Shown piece after piece: positions 5,350 through 6,741 of a stretch of DNA of 6,741 nt (its first letter is position 1; each line of letters begins with the position of its first letter). The position numbers and the translations under genes are program-made. The notes beneath the pieces were generated by a model. It was not told where the DNA came from and did not search any database. It saw nothing but the letters and a program-made list of their open reading frames with translations. This DNA comes from Methanosarcinales archaeon (GTDB lineage Archaea > Halobacteriota > Methanosarcinia > Methanosarcinales > EX4572-44), in contig RXIJ01000071.1 in NCBI GenBank assembly GCA_004212095.1, positions 1-6,741 of the forward strand, given 5' to 3'.

Positions 5350-6123
5350 TTATTTTATTAGTTGTATAATATATTCAGTGTTAATATCAAAGTAATCTCC
5401 TGCACTTGCCATGTTAAGTGAGATTTCCAAAAAGCCATGACTCCCGATTAACAGGAGCGGCTCGTTGGAGCTAACATTTGCATAAGTATGTACGAAGGGT
5501 AATGGTTGACCCTCTAAAAATAAAGTTTCACCATAGTTCATAAATTTAAAAACTATCTCTTCTGGTATGTTTGTTATGAGATTGCCAAAACTATCTATAA
5601 ATATTATTTCTCCTGTAAGGATGTTGTTCTTAATCAAAGGTTCTTTTGTTGGAAGCTCGATGAAGTCTGTGATGGGCTCGCCCATTTCATGTATATTTTC
5701 TCCGAGGGATAACTTCGCACCAACTGGTGCAAAGATGTCTCTTCCATGAAATGTGAGAGATGGTTTTTCAGTGGATTTGGAGAAGATTTCAAACACTTCA
5801 AAACTGCCAATAGTTTTTGCTGCTGGTATCAGTAGACCGTTGTCAGGACCTAACAGATACTGTGTTTTTTCACCGGTCGCTCGTATTGCAAGACTTTTTC
5901 GCTCTGACCCAACACCAGGATCTACCACTGCAATATGTACTGTATTATCCGGAAAAGATGTTGCTGTGAAGGATAAAGCTGTTGCCCCCCATTTTATGTT
6001 CTGCGGCGGAATACCATGAGTGATATCAACGATATTTGTTTGCGGTGCTATCGTAAGTATGACTGCTTTCATTGCTGCTGGATAAAAGTCTCCAAAATCA
6101 GTTAACAGGGTTATTATCGGCAT
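5350..6123 (-). CDS. SAM hydrolase (adenosine-forming), DUF62 family
   Basis: The enzyme splits S-adenosylmethionine with water or hydroxide into adenosine and methionine; relatives include PH0463 and the bacterial chlorinase and fluorinase SalL and FlA. The 257-residue product has the N-terminal domain with TLLTDFG (5-11), VVDPGVGSERKSLA (66-79), GPDNGLL (92-98) and FHGRDIFAP (125-133), then the C-terminal barrel with IFIDSFGNLITNI (174-186) and IGSHGFLEISLNMASAGD (226-243). D68, R75 and H126 correspond to the Asp68-Arg75-His127 triad of PH0463, so it is a hydrolase and not a halogenase. Start and length are typical. It converges on the radical SAM gene with a 19-bp T-rich gap. The physiological role of the family is unsettled; SAM or adenosine balance is the usual guess. 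Confidence 0.93.
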   Translation of the reverse strand: MPIITLLTDFGDFYPAAMKAVILTIAPQTNIVDITHGIPPQNIKWGATALSFTATSFPDNTVHIAVVDPGVGSERKSLAIRATGEKTQYLLGPDNGLLIPAAKTIGSFEVFEIFSKSTEKPSLTFHGRDIFAPVGAKLSLGENIHEMGEPITDFIELPTKEPLIKNNILTGEIIFIDSFGNLITNIPEEIVFKFMNYGETLFLEGQPLPFVHTYANVSSNEPLLLIGSHGFLEISLNMASAGDYFDINTEYIIQLIK

Positions 6124-6140
6124 TGGAATATTTTAATTAC

Positions 6141-6149
6141 TTTTTATTC
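6141..6149 (-). promoter_or_regulatory. Candidate TATA box of the SAM hydrolase gene
   Basis: On the minus strand GAATAAAAA lies 18-26 bases before the ATG at 6123, and no Shine-Dalgarno sequence is present in between, so a leaderless or nearly leaderless mRNA fits. The surrounding DNA is AT-rich, which weakens the call. Confidence 0.3.
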
Positions 6150-6216
6150 TCTAGATACTGGTAAGTTGGCCTCAACCTATCACACCCTATTGATGCCTAT
6201 AAACTTATCCTCTCCT

Positions 6217-6238
6217 TGGACTTTGTGTTAAAAGTCCA
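6217..6238. repeat. Perfect 8-bp inverted repeat with 6-base loop
   Basis: TGGACTTT (6217-6224) and AAAGTCCA (6231-6238) flank GTGTTA in the non-coding stretch between the SAM hydrolase gene and the broken transposase gene. A related GGACTTTTA occurs at 6298-6306, just at the transposase stop. The hairpin may be part of the insertion-sequence end, or a terminator-like structure downstream of the transposase gene. Confidence 0.5.
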
Positions 6239-6255
6239 TCCTGTGTAAAAAGTAT

Positions 6256-6279
6256 CTTTAATCTAATGAAGAATTAAAG
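6256..6279. repeat. AT-rich 7-bp inverted repeat
   Basis: CTTTAAT (6256-6262) and ATTAAAG (6273-6279) are separated by ten bases. It lies between the stronger hairpin at 6217-6238 and the transposase stop. In DNA this rich in A and T a chance origin is quite possible. Apart from these two repeats I see no gene or RNA in 6124-6303. Confidence 0.25.
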
Positions 6280-6303
6280 TCAAACACCTAACATTCAGGA
6301 CTT

Positions 6304-6741
6304 TTAAATGTGTGGCGCAAATTTATTAATCCATGATTTAGCGTAACTTAATTTCTTTGAACATTCAAAGAATATCTTTGATATTACACGCTTCAACACA
6401 TCCAGATTTTTTATGAACGTTTTTGAAATCTCCCTCTTTGCATCTTTTTGGATCTATTCAATTGGATTCGAGATCCGGGGAATACGTGAGAGGGTGCACA
6501 AGTACAATATCTAGTTTCTTCGCACATTCCTGTACTATTTTTGCCTTGTGAGAACTAAAGTTATCCGGTATTGTGATAGTCCTTCCTTTTGGGTTTGCCT
6601 TTAGACCGTTTTAAGAAACATCGGATATCCTCCTTTTTTGAACGCTTACGAAAACCAACAACTGATCGTCCGTTTATTGGATAAAAACCAAAGAGAATTT
6701 CTATTAACCCCCATCAAATTATTTAGATTAATTTATATATT
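6304..6741 (-). pseudogene. Broken IS630-type transposase, C-terminal part
   Basis: Minus-strand translation in three successive frames gives an IS630-like DDE transposase. From the right edge inward it reads LFGFYPINGRSVVGFRKRSK, shifts frame near 6600-6608, reads TITIPDNFSSHKAKIVQECA and on to LTYSPDL, shifts again near 6470-6472 (best explained by one extra base), and then reads NPIE, a TAG (6454-6456) and IQKDAKREISKTFIKNLDVL to a TAA at 6304-6306. DNFSSHKA carries the second Asp and YSPDLNPIE the final Glu of the catalytic triad. The first Asp is not visible and would lie beyond the window or has been lost. Two frameshifts and an internal stop make a functional product unlikely. I could not define terminal inverted repeats or a TA target duplication. 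Confidence 0.85.

Noticed and set aside
6353..6372. Perfect 9-bp palindrome (TTCTTTGAA, two bases, TTCAAAGAA)
   Set aside because: It lies inside the readable C-terminal coding part of the transposase remnant and encodes its residues; I saw no reason to give it a separate role.
6454..6456. In-frame TAG in the transposase read as pyrrolysine
   Set aside because: The same gene has two frameshifts, so the stop is best explained as decay, and nothing in the window indicates a pyrrolysine system.
1..6741. CRISPR array, tRNA or rRNA genes, riboswitch
   Set aside because: I saw no regularly spaced repeats, no cloverleaf-like sequence and no conserved riboswitch core on either strand.

Overview
The window reads as an AT-rich chromosomal segment of a methanopterin-using euryarchaeote: a methanogen, or an ANME or Syntrophoarchaeum-like relative. 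The strongest evidence is the pairing of two archaeal pterin genes, mptD (MJ1585-type dihydroneopterin aldolase) and mptA (archaeal GTP cyclohydrolase). Archaeal-style QueC and MoaC, an MJ0619-type radical SAM enzyme, TATA-like boxes and several apparently leaderless starts agree with this. Placement below the phylum is inference.

Left to right: the 5' end of an unrecognised gene leaves the window on the minus strand (1-112). A divergent promoter region with nested inverted repeats follows (113-239), then mptD (+), queC (-), moaC (+) and mptA (-). The mptA leader carries a 34-bp direct repeat and a possible 33-codon upstream ORF. Next come a small alpha/alpha-toroid protein with prenyltransferase/terpene-cyclase-like repeats (+), a full-length radical SAM protein of the Tes/MJ0619 family (+), a DUF62 SAM hydrolase (-), about 180 bp of non-coding DNA with two small hairpins, and the C-terminal part of a broken IS630-type transposase gene (-) that runs to the right edge.

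The genes alternate strands, so this is not one operon, yet the themes are tight. MptA, MptD, MoaC and QueC all belong to pathways that start from GTP (methanopterin, molybdopterin/tungstopterin, and archaeosine or queuosine). MoaC acts just after the radical SAM enzyme MoaA. The MJ0619 family has been reported both as a methylase of 6-hydroxymethyl-7,8-dihydropterin and, more recently, as tetraether lipid synthase. The toroid gene just upstream of it, with a fold that holds isoprenoid chains, makes a lipid role worth testing, while mptA and mptD keep the pterin idea alive. The DUF62 enzyme breaks SAM down to adenosine and methionine.

The observations most worth a second look are the toroid and radical SAM pair, the duplicated ribosome-binding module and overlapping upstream ORF at mptA, a single near-palindromic TATA element between queC and moaC, the nested dyads between the first gene and mptD, and the decayed IS630 copy.
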